A stretch of DNA of 64,000 nucleotides from Candidatus Uhrbacteria bacterium (GCA_016205975.1 JACQSK010000005.1:19136-83135), one strand, 5' to 3'; shown: positions 26,610-36,360, counted from the stretch's first letter. The notes: generated by a model not told the origin, from the letters alone. Made by a program: numbers and translations.

Positions 26610-29501
26610 CTACTTCAGAAGCGGCTTCAAATACTGCCCCGTGACGCTTCTCTTCACCTTCACGATGTCACGAGGCGTCCCAACGGCGACCACTTCCCCG
26701 CCCTTGATGCCGCCGTCAGGCCCCATGTCGATCACCCAGTCCGCACCCTTCACGACGTCCAAGTTGTGTTCGATGATGACTACGGTGTTTCCCTTGTCGA
26801 CGAGCTGGTGGAGCACGCCCAAGAGGCGCTTGATGTCTTCAAAGTGCAAACCTGTCGTCGGCTCATCTAAGATGTACAGCGTGCGGCCTGTGGCGCGGCG
26901 CGAGAGCTCGGTGGAAAGTTTCACGCGCTGCGCCTCGCCGCCTGAGAGCGTGGTCGCGCTCTGTCCCAAGCGGATGTAACCGAGCCCCACCTCGTGGAGC
27001 ACGTTCAGCTTGTCGAAGATAGCGGTCTGGTCGGCGAAGAAACGGCGCGTTTCCTCGACCGTCATATTCAGAACATCCGAAATTGTTTTCTGCTTGTAAT
27101 GAACCTCGAGCGCCTCATGGTTATAGCGCGTGCCGCGGCATTCGGTGCACTCGACGTACACATCAGGAAGAAACTGCATCTCGATACGGCGCACGCCGTC
27201 GCCTCCGCACGCCTCACAGCGTCCGCCGCCTTTCACGTTGAAAGAAAACTTGCCGGCATCGTACTTGCGCATCTTGGCCTCGGGCAAGTCAGCGAACAAG
27301 TCGCGGATCGCGGTGAACACTCCTGTGTAGGTCGCGGGGTTAGAGCGCGGAGTGCGGCCGATCGGCGACTGGTCCACGGCGACGACCTTGTCGATGTGCT
27401 CGGTGCCCTTGATGTCCTTGTGCTCACCCGGGTAGAGCTTGGCGCGATAAAACTTCCGGCTGAGCGCCTTCCCCAGAATATCCAAAACGAGCGTTGACTT
27501 GCCTGATCCTGAAACGCCCGTGACGCACACGAGACAGCCAAGCGGAATCTCCACGTCGACGTCTTTCAAGTTGAAGGCGCTCGCACCCAGCACGGTCAGT
27601 TTCTTGCCGCTTCCCTTGCGATATTTTTTGGGAAGCGGAATAGACTTCGCCCCGGAAAGATATTGGCCGGTGAGAGAGTCCTTGTCTTTTTGAATCTTCG
27701 CGGCCGTGCCTTCCGACACAATCTGTCCGCCGTACTCGCCGGCTCCCGGCCCCACGTCAAACACATAGTCCGCGGCGCGGATCATCGCCTCATCGTGCTC
27801 CACGACGATCACGGAGTTGCCAAACGCCTTAAGCTGGCGGATCGTTTCGATCAAACAGTCATTATCACGCGGATGCAGCCCGATGGAGGGTTCGTCTAAG
27901 ATATAGATGACGCCCGAGAGCTGACTGCCAAGCTGCGTGGCCAGGCGCACGCGCTGAGACTCGCCCCCTGAGAGCGTCATAGCACTGCGATCCAGCGTGA
28001 GGTATCCCAAACCTACCTGAGTGAGCTGATCCAACCGCACGCGTACTTCCTTTGCCACGCGCTCGGTGACCAAACGTTCATCCCCCGTCAGCTTCCCCAG
28101 CGTCTCCCCTTGTCCCCCTTTGCGCCCTTTGTCCCCCTTTGCGCCCTTTGTCCCCCTTTGTCCCCCTCCTCCCACCAGCCCATCAAAAAACGCTTTCACG
28201 TCCTCCACCGGCAAATTCACAACGTCGGCAATCGACTTCCCGTCTATGGTAATCGCGAGCACGGCTTTGTTGAGACGGCGCCCTTCACAGGAAGGACAGA
28301 TCGTTCGGCGCATATAGCCCTCGAGCTCTGAACGCACATACTCGGAATCGGTCTCGCGGTATTTTTGTTCAAGCTGCGCCAAGACGCCTGGAAACGTGAC
28401 GGTCTCGCCTTTGAAGGCATAGGTTTCCTCCCCGGTCCCGTTCAACACCAGTTCCATTTTTGCCTTGGGAATCTTTTGCACGGGCACGTCCATGGGAATG
28501 CGGTGCACTCTCCCAACGACCTGGAGCAGGTCCAGGTAGCTTGTCTGGTTGCCGGCAATCTTCGTCCAGGGTCTCACTGCTCCCTCTTCAAATGTCAGCC
28601 GGCGGTTGGGAACCACGAGCTCTGCTTCAAGCACCAGCTTCTCGCCGAGCCCCGTGCACTCCTCACACGCCCCATGGGGAGAGTTGAACGAGAACAATCG
28701 CGGCTCAGGCTCAGGGAGGTTGATGCCGCAGGAGGGACACATGTAGCTCTTAGAGAGCGACAGCTCGTCGCCAGAGTCGTCATTTACCAGCGTGATGAAA
28801 CCGTTGCCGTAATCGAGCGCTTTGTTCACGAACTGCGTGATGTGCTCGGGAGAGTAGGCTGTGCCAGGCTCGAAAGCAAAGATGAGCACGTCGATGTCGT
28901 GATCTTTCTTTTTGTCTTTGCGCATGGAGAGCGCCTCGCTCGCGTCGATGAGCAGTCCATCAAAGCGCACTTGACTAAATCCCGCGTTCAGGGCGCCTTG
29001 CAGCACGTGCTTGTGTTCGCCTTTCAGGCGGCGGACGACGGGCGCAAACAGGAGCACGCGGTTCTTTCCGATGAGGGAGGACACGCGCGCCACAATCTCG
29101 GTGAGCGTCTGCTCGCCGACGTTTTGCCCGCACGCGGGACAATGCGGCCGACCGGCCCGCGCAAACAAGACGCGCAGAAAATCATAAATCTCCGTGACGG
29201 TCCCCACGGTCGAGCGAGGATTGTGCGATGAGGATTTTTGGTCAATGGCGATGGTGGGAGAGAGTCCCGTGATCTCATCAACGTCTGGCTTGTCTTGAAG
29301 CTCCAAAAATTGGCGGGCGTAGCTCGAGAGCGACTCCATGTACCTGCGCTGCCCTTCCGCGTAAATGGTATCAAACGCGAGCGAGGATTTTCCCGAACCC
29401 GAGAGGCCGGTCACGACCACGAGTTTGTTCTTGGGAATATCCACGTTCACATTTTTGAGATTGTGAACGCGCGCCCCACGGATGGAAATGAAGTCGGACA
29501 T
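26610..29501 (-). CDS. uvrA: UvrABC system protein A
   Basis: The DNA damage sensor ATPase of nucleotide excision repair. I chose ATG 29501 (MSDFISIRGARVHNLKN), giving 963 residues; GTG 29513 would add four. It has two ABC modules with GLSGSGKSSLAF and GVSGSGKSTLVL, signatures LSGGESQRVRL and LSGGEAQRVKL, and Zn-binding CxxC pairs (CPACG, CEACGG, CTECRG). Between residues about 440 and 475 a glycine- and lysine-rich loop (GTKGAKGDKGRKGGQGE) is encoded by a dispersed low-complexity repeat. Confidence 0.96.
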   Translation of the reverse strand: MSDFISIRGARVHNLKNVNVDIPKNKLVVVTGLSGSGKSSLAFDTIYAEGQRRYMESLSSYARQFLELQDKPDVDEITGLSPTIAIDQKSSSHNPRSTVGTVTEIYDFLRVLFARAGRPHCPACGQNVGEQTLTEIVARVSSLIGKNRVLLFAPVVRRLKGEHKHVLQGALNAGFSQVRFDGLLIDASEALSMRKDKKKDHDIDVLIFAFEPGTAYSPEHITQFVNKALDYGNGFITLVNDDSGDELSLSKSYMCPSCGINLPEPEPRLFSFNSPHGACEECTGLGEKLVLEAELVVPNRRLTFEEGAVRPWTKIAGNQTSYLDLLQVVGRVHRIPMDVPVQKIPKAKMELVLNGTGEETYAFKGETVTFPGVLAQLEQKYRETDSEYVRSELEGYMRRTICPSCEGRRLNKAVLAITIDGKSIADVVNLPVEDVKAFFDGLVGGGGQRGTKGAKGDKGRKGGQGETLGKLTGDERLVTERVAKEVRVRLDQLTQVGLGYLTLDRSAMTLSGGESQRVRLATQLGSQLSGVIYILDEPSIGLHPRDNDCLIETIRQLKAFGNSVIVVEHDEAMIRAADYVFDVGPGAGEYGGQIVSEGTAAKIQKDKDSLTGQYLSGAKSIPLPKKYRKGSGKKLTVLGASAFNLKDVDVEIPLGCLVCVTGVSGSGKSTLVLDILGKALSRKFYRAKLYPGEHKDIKGTEHIDKVVAVDQSPIGRTPRSNPATYTGVFTAIRDLFADLPEAKMRKYDAGKFSFNVKGGGRCEACGGDGVRRIEMQFLPDVYVECTECRGTRYNHEALEVHYKQKTISDVLNMTVEETRRFFADQTAIFDKLNVLHEVGLGYIRLGQSATTLSGGEAQRVKLSTELSRRATGRTLYILDEPTTGLHFEDIKRLLGVLHQLVDKGNTVVIIEHNLDVVKGADWVIDMGPDGGIKGGEVVAVGTPRDIVKVKRSVTGQYLKPLLK
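28106..28172. repeat. Low-complexity repeat in uvrA
   Basis: Tandem units of CCCCCTTTGTCCCCCTTTG and CGCCCTTTG type. The same unit, on one strand or the other, is seen at 31916, 44725 and 58555. It stays in frame within uvrA. Confidence 0.8.
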
Positions 29502-29594
29502 AATCGAACACACTCAAAAAATAAACACGCTGGCAAGGCTATCACAAACAAAAACACAGGGCAAGAGAGGTGCCCCATGTTCATGCCAAATCGA

Positions 29595-31148
29595 TCAGCG
29601 CGTTCTCCCCCGATCGTACGCCTCGTCTTCTGCATTGACGCTGATGCTCTTACAGTCGTTTCCTTGAATGATAGAAAGGAGAGACGCTGGGGCTCCCGTA
29701 ATATATGAGATCAAACTATCTCCTGTAATCGTTGGGACATGCGCGGAACACTTCTTTCCTTCCATCCCTTCTTTCTGCGCAACATTGCATGGGTCTGCAG
29801 AACAGATGCTGTCTAAAGATTCGTCTCCGAGATTATACGTTCCGTCGACCATGCCGCCTATAACCTGTTCGAGCGGCACGGTTGCTGACAGATTTGATGC
29901 TTGAGGCGTTGTATCGTAATCCTCACATGTATCGATAGCACTGCAATCCATGGTCAGCATCGCGCATGCCCCCTGTTTCCAAGTGTCCAGGTCAAGGGAA
30001 GCGGCTGTAAGTAAGAAAGGACTCCCTGTCCAAAAACATTGTTGGCTGATTTCATTTACGATGTAGCCATTCCTCGTCTGTGGCGCTCCGCCGCTGTACG
30101 TCGTCAGTCTAGAAAACTGCGGACACAGCGAAGACGATGGAGTGAAATACGGGTTCCCGATGACGAGGCTCTCACAGGTCGTGCACTGCCCGCCAGAGGC
30201 AGAGACAAAACACCTTTCACCTTTGCCTGAACAATAATCATACGTGCACGTCTGTTCTGCAACCGAGTTTCCTTCCCAATCCTTGGTGATCGTCGCCACA
30301 GAGCCGCACTCGGTCCCCTTGCTCGGCTTTTCCACCGTGTACGGTTTACCTCCCTTGGGTGCCGGCTGACCCTGCGCGTGCGGAGAGTCCTCGGGCGCGC
30401 CGTTCTGTGTGAGATACGCGGATGTTCCCCACGTGCCTGTCAGGTACCCGCAGCTCGTTTGTCCCTCCACGAGCGCGACGGTTTTGATCATGGGAAAATC
30501 CGGAACCTTCAGTTTCAGCAAGTTGGGATTCACCGTCGCCAAAATGAAATACGTCGAGAGCAGAAGCACGAGGCCTATCACCCCGTTTGTCATACGCTTC
30601 TTGGCTTTGCCCATCAGCTCTGCGCTGGCCGCGCCAAACGACCATTGCAATCCTCCCACCATGATGAACACGATCGCGATAAGCGTGGCCGCGCCGATCA
30701 GCCAATTGTAGACAGCGGCGATGTACTCTCCTAAGTCGGCCGGCACTTTGAGCGAACCGATGGAAACTTGCAGCGTGACCTTTGCCGCTTTACTGGAATC
30801 AGGGTAGCAGTAGCGTTCGCCTTGCATGCATTCTCCTGGCTGGTATTTCGTATCAAGTTTTCCACCCTGGGCCGTACACTCGCTCTCCTTAAAGCACATG
30901 ACGTGCTCACTGGGCAGCTCGGCGGACGATGATGCGCACGCGGCCACGCGAGAGCCATTGGTTTCGCACTTGCTCTGGCATGCCTCGGCCGTGAGCATGC
31001 CTTGTCTTTTGGCGCCCGTGCCGTCCACGGCGCAGTAGCAGTCGCAGGCCGTCTCAGCCGCCCGGGTGGCAAGCGGCGCGCCAAAGAGAAAACTCATCGC
31101 GACGGCGAGGAACAAAAGGCGCATGGCCCATGGATGAACGGTCGTCAT
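29595..31148 (-). CDS. Exported cysteine-rich protein with pilin/VirB2-like helix pair
   Basis: A 517-residue protein. A signal peptide at residues 9-30 (LLFLAVAMSFLFGAPLATRA) precedes a cysteine-rich region with about ten Cys by residue 120. Then come two helices, YNWLIGAATLIAIVFIMVGG and GVIGLVLLLSTYFILATV, spaced as in VirB2/TrbC-like or type IV secretion-associated proteins. The remaining C-terminal region again has many cysteines, including CEDYD and CSADPC. It is co-transcribed with a DsbA-like gene, which fits a disulfide-rich surface assembly. No exact function is known. Confidence 0.6.
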   Translation of the reverse strand: MTTVHPWAMRLLFLAVAMSFLFGAPLATRAAETACDCYCAVDGTGAKRQGMLTAEACQSKCETNGSRVAACASSSAELPSEHVMCFKESECTAQGGKLDTKYQPGECMQGERYCYPDSSKAAKVTLQVSIGSLKVPADLGEYIAAVYNWLIGAATLIAIVFIMVGGLQWSFGAASAELMGKAKKRMTNGVIGLVLLLSTYFILATVNPNLLKLKVPDFPMIKTVALVEGQTSCGYLTGTWGTSAYLTQNGAPEDSPHAQGQPAPKGGKPYTVEKPSKGTECGSVATITKDWEGNSVAEQTCTYDYCSGKGERCFVSASGGQCTTCESLVIGNPYFTPSSSLCPQFSRLTTYSGGAPQTRNGYIVNEISQQCFWTGSPFLLTAASLDLDTWKQGACAMLTMDCSAIDTCEDYDTTPQASNLSATVPLEQVIGGMVDGTYNLGDESLDSICSADPCNVAQKEGMEGKKCSAHVPTITGDSLISYITGAPASLLSIIQGNDCKSISVNAEDEAYDRGRTR

Positions 31149-31150
31149 AG

Positions 31151-31891
31151 CTATGGCGTCTGAATAATGGACTGCACGATTGCTTCCATCACCTCGGCGG
31201 GGATCGCGCCGGCAATGCGGTTGCCATTGATGAAAAATGTCGGTGTCCCGCGCACGCCTGCTTCTGCGCCGTCTTTGAGATCCTCTTCGACCTCACTCGC
31301 ATACCGCCCTGAGGAAAGGCAGCTCTCAAACTGGTCCACGCGCATGTTGAGCTCCGACGCAAACGCCACAAACGACTCTTGTGTCAGGCTCGACTGATTC
31401 TGAAACAGCTTGTCATGATACTCCCAAAACTTTCCCTGCTCATCCGCGCACTCTCCCGCCTCCGCCGCGAGCTGCGCAAGCGGGTGGAGGTCGGTGAGAG
31501 GAAAATCACGATACACATAAAAGACATCATCGGGATACTTGGCTGCCAACTCGCGCATCGTGAAGCTTGCCTCTTGCGAGTACGGGCACTGGAACTCAGC
31601 GAACTCCACGATCGTCACGCGCGCGCCTGGATTTCCAAGACTCGGGTCGTCCGTGGTCGTGACATCAAACTCCCCATCAGGTTGCGGGGCGCTGGCAAGC
31701 GCAATGCTTGCGGTCAGTTTCTTGGCAAAGTCGAACGAGGAAAGGTCCAGACCGCCGCTTTTGATTTGGTCGGCAAAGTAGAACACGCGCGCCGCAAACG
31801 CGATCACCAACGCCAGGACGGCGAGCGTTACGATCGTGGCGATCCAACTGCGTCGGCGGTTCTCTTGTCGATCGAGCTCCATGGCTTCCAT
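31151..31891 (-). CDS. DsbA/thioredoxin-like membrane-anchored oxidoreductase, CPYS variant
   Basis: A 246-residue protein with one N-terminal helix (about residues 15-40) and a thioredoxin-fold domain with inserted helices. FAEFQCPYSQE replaces the usual CxxC with C-P-Y-S, so it may act as an isomerase or trap. VRGTPTFFINGNRI carries the cis-proline. It lies two bases from the cysteine-rich exported protein. A TATACT box (31901-31906) ends nine bases before ATG 31891, supporting that start. Confidence 0.85.
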   Translation of the reverse strand: MEAMELDRQENRRRSWIATIVTLAVLALVIAFAARVFYFADQIKSGGLDLSSFDFAKKLTASIALASAPQPDGEFDVTTTDDPSLGNPGARVTIVEFAEFQCPYSQEASFTMRELAAKYPDDVFYVYRDFPLTDLHPLAQLAAEAGECADEQGKFWEYHDKLFQNQSSLTQESFVAFASELNMRVDQFESCLSSGRYASEVEEDLKDGAEAGVRGTPTFFINGNRIAGAIPAEVMEAIVQSIIQTP

Positions 31892-31900
31892 ATGGAGAAA

Positions 31901-31906
31901 AGTATA
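31901..31906 (-). promoter_or_regulatory. -10 box TATACT of the dsbA-like gene
   Basis: On the minus strand TATACT with a nine-base gap to ATG 31891. The transcript is probably leaderless. The upstream bases are repeat sequence and no clear -35 is visible. Confidence 0.5.
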
Positions 31907-31915
31907 TCATGGGAA

Positions 31916-31957
31916 GGGCGCAGAGGGGGACAAAGGAAGACAAAGGGCGCAGAGGGG
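31916..31957. repeat. Intergenic copy of the GGGGGACAAAGGGCGC repeat
   Basis: Units such as GGGCGCAGAGGGGGACAAAGG and ACAAAGGGCGCAGAGGGG. Same family as the insertions in uvrA, ileS and the gene at 44591. The rest of 31892-32101 shows no gene. Confidence 0.75.
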
Positions 31958-32101
31958 AAAATAAAAAAGTATGGAAAAAATACAAGATCAAGAGGAGGCT
32001 CGCGGGAAGCGACGGGAGAAGAAACGCCGGCCCAGCATGCGAGTGAGTGGGCGCGGGATGAAACGGTTTGCGTCTCCCAACAAAAAGACGGGGAGGAGTC
32101 A

Positions 32102-32130
32102 TTGACGAAAGGACTCCTCTTTGATAGTCT
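32102..32130 (+). promoter_or_regulatory. Promoter of secG
   Basis: TTGACG, 17-bp spacer ending in TGA (extended -10), TAGTCT. The -10 ends nine bases before ATG 32140, so the mRNA should be leaderless or almost so. Confidence 0.7.
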
Positions 32131-32139
32131 TTCCTCACT

Positions 32140-32361
32140 ATGAACGTCGATCTTATCCTCAGCGTTACGCAAATCGTTTTGGCCGTCCTGTTGGTCGCCG
32201 CCATCTTGCTGCAAGCTCGCGGCACAGGCCTGGGCGCGGCCTTCGGCGGAGGCGGCAACGTCTACCGCACCAAACGCGGAGCCGAAAAAAAACTGTTCCA
32301 GCTCACCATCGTCCTCGCTATTTTGTTCTTCGGTGTCGCGCTCGCTAATGCTCTGGTTTAG
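32140..32361 (+). CDS. secG: Preprotein translocase subunit SecG
   Basis: A 73-residue accessory subunit of the SecYEG channel. Two helices (about residues 3-22 and 50-70) flank the conserved LLQARGTGLGAAFGGGGNVY segment with its glycine loop. The length is typical. It has no SD, but a strong promoter lies directly upstream. Confidence 0.92.
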   Translation: MNVDLILSVTQIVLAVLLVAAILLQARGTGLGAAFGGGGNVYRTKRGAEKKLFQLTIVLAILFFGVALANALV

Positions 32362-32455
32362 TTGCATGCGCTCATTGTTCTCACGAACGTCACGCCAGAA
32401 TCCGGCTGATCAAAAAAAAGACTTGACCATGCGTCAGGTCCTTTCCGTTACCAAG

Positions 32456-34186
32456 ATGCGTACACTCCCTAGCTGGCAGCAATGGAAACAACTCCCGCGC
32501 CTGCTCACGCCCGGAGAAAAAAAGACGCTGAACGCGGCGCTGGGCGTCTTCCTCTTTGCCTGCCTCTCGCTCCTGGGCACCTATCTTTTTTCACACCGCG
32601 TGAACGTGCCCGCCGTGGGCGGGGCGTACACCGAAGGCTTGGTAGGCGAGCCGCGCCTGTTGAATCCCCTCTACGCCCAAGCAAGCGACACGGACCAAGA
32701 CCTCACGCGCCTCATCTACTCCGGCCTCTTGCGCTATGATCCGGAAGAAGGCTATGTGCCCGATCTCGCAGAGTCGCTCAGCGTAAGCGAGGACGGCCTT
32801 ACCTACACGCTCAAGATCAAGGAACACGCACGCTTCCACAACGGCGAAGACGTCCGCGCGCGCGACGTGCTCTTCACTGTGAACGCTATCCAGAATCCCG
32901 CCTACCACAGTCCTTTGATCGATTCCTTCTACCGCGTCTCGGTCGTACAAGAAGACGAGCGCACCGTTTCCTTTATTCTGGAGGAGCCGTTCGCGCCCTT
33001 TGTGCAATCGCTCACGGTGGGTATTCTCCCGGCGTCCTTGTGGGCTGAAATCCTCCCGCAGAACGCCCCCCTTGCCGCCTTGAATCTCCAACCGGTTGGC
33101 TCGGGTCCGTACCGGTTCGAAGCGTTCGCCAAAGACCAGCGCGGTTCGATCCGAAGCTACACGCTCACGCGCAACGAAGACTTCTATGACGCGCCCGCCT
33201 TCATCGAGACGATCACGTTTAAGTTCTACCAAGACACCATGGCGCTTGGCGAGGCGCTGGAAAATAAGAACGTAGAAGGCGCCGGCGTCGTACGCCTGGA
33301 GGATCTTGAACGCGTCGCAGGCAACAGCGAGGTACAGCTCCTGCTCCCGACCATCCCTCAAGAGACCATCCTCTACTTGAATCAAACCGTTCAACCGATC
33401 CTAGGCGACCTCGCGGTGAGGAGTGCCATCGCAAGCGCGATCGACAAACAAAAAATCGTGGAAGCCGTCCCGCTCGCACGCTCACAAATCATTCACGCGC
33501 CCATCCTTGAGGGACAGGTGGGATATGACGCGGGCGTGCAGGTGGCCTACAATGAAAGCCAAGCCCATACGCTCTTGGAGGAAGCAGGGTACCGTCTGAA
33601 TGCCGACACGGGGCTCAGAGGCGTCAAAGGCGACGGGAAACAGGAGGATGAAGACGAGCAGGCAGCTCCCGCGACCTTGGGCTTCACTCTAACCGCGCTC
33701 GACTCAGAGGAGATGCGCGCCGTCGCCGCGCGTCTGCAAGAGGACTTCGCGAACATCGGCATCACGCTCTCCCTTTCGTTTGTGCCCTCTGACCTCATGT
33801 ACTCGCAAGTCATCGAGCCCAGAAACTTTGAGCTTCTGCTTGCAAGTATCCTCATGGAGGGCGATCCAAATCCGTATCCCTTCTGGCATTCAACCCAAGC
33901 AAAAACGGGCGGCCTGAACTTCGCCAACTACAGCAACGCCGATGTCGACACCCTGCTACTCGATGGACGCAAAGAGATGGACGCGAGTGTCCGCGCCCAA
34001 AAATACCAGCAATTCCAACAGCTGCTTGCCAAAGACGTCCCGGTTGTGTTCTTATACCAGTCCCGTTTTGCCCATGCGCTTGCCCAGAAGATCCGACTGG
34101 ATCCTCCCGCGCGCCTCGTGATCCCTGCCGATCGGTTCGCCAACGTGACAAGCTGGTACATCAAAACGAAACAGGTCCTGAGGTAA
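32456..34186 (+). CDS. ABC transporter substrate-binding protein, family 5 (peptide type)
   Basis: I chose ATG 32456, giving 576 residues starting MRTLPSWQQW; ATG 32366 would add 30 residues across a hairpin (32420-32440). A single helix at about residues 24-44 anchors it, without a lipobox. The mature part has EGLVGEPRLLNPLYAQASD, DLAESLSVSEDGLTYTLKI and FHNGEDVRARDV, all standard for SBP_bac_5. A short low-complexity stretch (KGDGKQEDEDEQ) lies near residue 425. No permease or ATPase gene is next to it. The ligand is unknown. Confidence 0.85.
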   Translation: MRTLPSWQQWKQLPRLLTPGEKKTLNAALGVFLFACLSLLGTYLFSHRVNVPAVGGAYTEGLVGEPRLLNPLYAQASDTDQDLTRLIYSGLLRYDPEEGYVPDLAESLSVSEDGLTYTLKIKEHARFHNGEDVRARDVLFTVNAIQNPAYHSPLIDSFYRVSVVQEDERTVSFILEEPFAPFVQSLTVGILPASLWAEILPQNAPLAALNLQPVGSGPYRFEAFAKDQRGSIRSYTLTRNEDFYDAPAFIETITFKFYQDTMALGEALENKNVEGAGVVRLEDLERVAGNSEVQLLLPTIPQETILYLNQTVQPILGDLAVRSAIASAIDKQKIVEAVPLARSQIIHAPILEGQVGYDAGVQVAYNESQAHTLLEEAGYRLNADTGLRGVKGDGKQEDEDEQAAPATLGFTLTALDSEEMRAVAARLQEDFANIGITLSLSFVPSDLMYSQVIEPRNFELLLASILMEGDPNPYPFWHSTQAKTGGLNFANYSNADVDTLLLDGRKEMDASVRAQKYQQFQQLLAKDVPVVFLYQSRFAHALAQKIRLDPPARLVIPADRFANVTSWYIKTKQVLR

Positions 34187-34194
34187 CCCCAAAC

Positions 34195-34279
34195 GCGGAC
34201 GTGGCGGAACTGGTATACGCGTGCGTCTCAGAAGCGCATGGCGAAAGCCTTGAGGGTTCGAGTCCCTCCGTCCGCACCA
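34195..34279 (+). tRNA. tRNA-Leu with anticodon CAG
   Basis: The acceptor GCGGACG pairs with CGTCCGC, followed by encoded ACCA. The anticodon loop is CTCAGAA, anticodon CAG. A long variable arm (ATGGCGAAAGCCTTG region) marks a class II tRNA. The length is 85. Confidence 0.92.
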
Positions 34280-34496
34280 TTCGACTTCGGCCAGAGGCTG
34301 GCCTTCGCTCATGGTCGTTGACCACGAAATGTCGTTGACCACGGAAGACACAATCTGTTCAACGCGATTTTCCTCTCCCGCTGTTTCACATGGCTGGAGA
34401 ATAAAGATCACGTTCCCCTCGTGCTGCTCTTTCACAATTAAACCCTTACTCAACGCGCGCGGGTTTTAGCCTGCGGCGACCATTTTTTTAGTTTTT

Positions 34497-36353
34497 ATGT
34501 CCCCACAGCAACCCCGTAAACCGCAACACTCCGGGCCGCCCCGTTCGGGCAAGCCAAAATTTCGCGGACGCATGTTCCGATCCCAGAAGCCACAGACACA
34601 GCACCCCTCCGCACCCCAGCGATCTTCCCCTCACGTCCAGACACCAAGCCATCCAGGGCACGCTCCCTCAGAAACCATTATCCGCTCTCCTCAGGGCGAG
34701 ACCTTGCGCATCGTCGTCTTGGGCGGCTGCGAGGAAGTCGGACGCAACTGCACGCTCATCGAGTACAAGAGCGATATCATCCTCATTGACATGGGTCTCC
34801 AGTTCCCTGAAGAAGACATGCCAGGCGTGGACTACATCATTCCCAACATGAGCTACCTGAAGGGCAAGGAAAAAAACATCCGAGGCCTCATCATCACCCA
34901 CGGCCACTACGACCACATTGGCGCGATCCCGCACACGGTGCCACACATCGGCAACCCGCCGATCTATGCCCTTCCCATGTCAGCCGCGATCATCAAGCGC
35001 CGACAGGAAGACTTCCACACGCGCCAATTGAACGTCAAAGTCACCAAGGCGAGCGACGTTCTGAAGCTCGGCGCGTTTACCGTGTCCTTCTTTCACATCA
35101 ACCACAACATCCCCGACTCGGTGGGCATCGTGGTTGATTCCCCGGTCGGCCGCGTGTGCCACACCGGCGATTGGAAATTCGATTTCCATCCGGCCGGAAC
35201 CGAGCATGCGGACTTCCAGCATATTGCGAGCTTAGGCAAACAAGGCGTACTCGTGCTCATGGGAGACTCTACGAACGCCAACCACCCGGGCCACCAGGTC
35301 TCGGAAAAAGTGATCGGCGAGGAGTTGGAGCTCATCATTGAGAAGGCGCCTGGGCGCGTCATCATCGGCACGTTTGCGTCGCTGCTCTCCCGCGTCAAAC
35401 AGATTATCGAAGCCTCGGAGCGTCTGGGCAAAAAAGTCGCCATCGATGGCTACTCCATGAAGACCAACGTCGAAATCGCCAAGGTCATGGGCTTCATCAA
35501 GTGCAGTCAATCCACGCTCATCAAGCCAGAACAGATGGACGCCTACGACGACGGCAAAGTCGTCCTCATCTGCACCGGCGCGCAAGGCGAGAAAAACGCC
35601 GCGCTCAATCGTATCGCCAACAACGAGCACCGCAGCGTCAGGATCCGCGAGTCCGACACCATTATCTTTTCTTCTTCGGTCATCCCGGGAAACGAGAACT
35701 CGGTCCAGCGCCTCATGGACACGCTCTACCGCAAAGGCGCCAACGTCATCAACTACAAAATGATGGACGTGCACGCGGGAGGGCACGCCAAAAAAGAAGA
35801 CATCAAACTCATGCTGGCCTTGTTCAAACCCACCTACTACGTGCCCATTGAAGGCAACCACTTCCTGTTGCGCGAAAACGCTAAGGTTGCTTACTCGCTT
35901 GGCTGGAACAAAGAACACGTCTTCATCGTCGACAACGGACAGATCATGGAGTTCCAGAAGGGCCACGGCGTCCTGCGCAAAGAAAAAGTTCCGACCGACT
36001 ACGTCTTCGTCGACGGGCTGGGCGTGGGCGACGTGTCCCAAGTCGTCTTACGCGACCGCCAAGTGCTCGCCGAGGACGGCATGGTGATCGTGATCGTGCA
36101 GATTGAAAAAAATACCGGGAAGCTGATCGGCAACCCGGACATCATCAGCCGAGGCTTCATCTTCATGAAGGACCAGCAGGAGCTCATCCGCGCCGCGCGC
36201 GAGGAGGTGAGAAAGGCCCTTCTGGACAACGATCCGAAATCTTCCGCCGATCCAAAATATACTCGCGACCGCATTCGCGATGAAGTCGGCAAGTTCCTGT
36301 TCAAAAAGACGGAACGCCGTCCGATGATTCTCCCAGTGGTCATCGAAGTCTAA
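34497..36353 (+). CDS. rnj: Ribonuclease J
   Basis: A metallo-beta-lactamase/beta-CASP nuclease with endo- and 5'-exonuclease activity in mRNA turnover and rRNA maturation. A basic, proline-rich extension of about 60 residues precedes the core. VLGGCEEVGRNCTLIEY, then ITHGHYDHIGAIP (HxHxDH kept, with Y in place of the usual E), CHTGDWKFDFHP and GDSTNANHPG follow. The beta-CASP and C-terminal parts contain HAGGHAKKEDIKL. It is 618 residues long because of the extension. Confidence 0.95.
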   Translation: MSPQQPRKPQHSGPPRSGKPKFRGRMFRSQKPQTQHPSAPQRSSPHVQTPSHPGHAPSETIIRSPQGETLRIVVLGGCEEVGRNCTLIEYKSDIILIDMGLQFPEEDMPGVDYIIPNMSYLKGKEKNIRGLIITHGHYDHIGAIPHTVPHIGNPPIYALPMSAAIIKRRQEDFHTRQLNVKVTKASDVLKLGAFTVSFFHINHNIPDSVGIVVDSPVGRVCHTGDWKFDFHPAGTEHADFQHIASLGKQGVLVLMGDSTNANHPGHQVSEKVIGEELELIIEKAPGRVIIGTFASLLSRVKQIIEASERLGKKVAIDGYSMKTNVEIAKVMGFIKCSQSTLIKPEQMDAYDDGKVVLICTGAQGEKNAALNRIANNEHRSVRIRESDTIIFSSSVIPGNENSVQRLMDTLYRKGANVINYKMMDVHAGGHAKKEDIKLMLALFKPTYYVPIEGNHFLLRENAKVAYSLGWNKEHVFIVDNGQIMEFQKGHGVLRKEKVPTDYVFVDGLGVGDVSQVVLRDRQVLAEDGMVIVIVQIEKNTGKLIGNPDIISRGFIFMKDQQELIRAAREEVRKALLDNDPKSSADPKYTRDRIRDEVGKFLFKKTERRPMILPVVIEV

Positions 36354-36360
36354 AAAGAAC

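Noticed and set aside
28106..28172. CRISPR array
   Set aside because: Units are 9-19 bases, contiguous and low in complexity, with no unique spacers; no array of direct repeats with spacers was seen in the window.
34281..34453. Minus-strand frame beside tRNA-Leu (MSKGLIVKEQHEGN)
   Set aside because: The text looks protein-like, but the frame starts at TTG without an SD and runs straight through the tRNA in antisense. Perhaps a gene remnant; too weak to call. The region also has a TGTCGTTGACCACG-type direct repeat.
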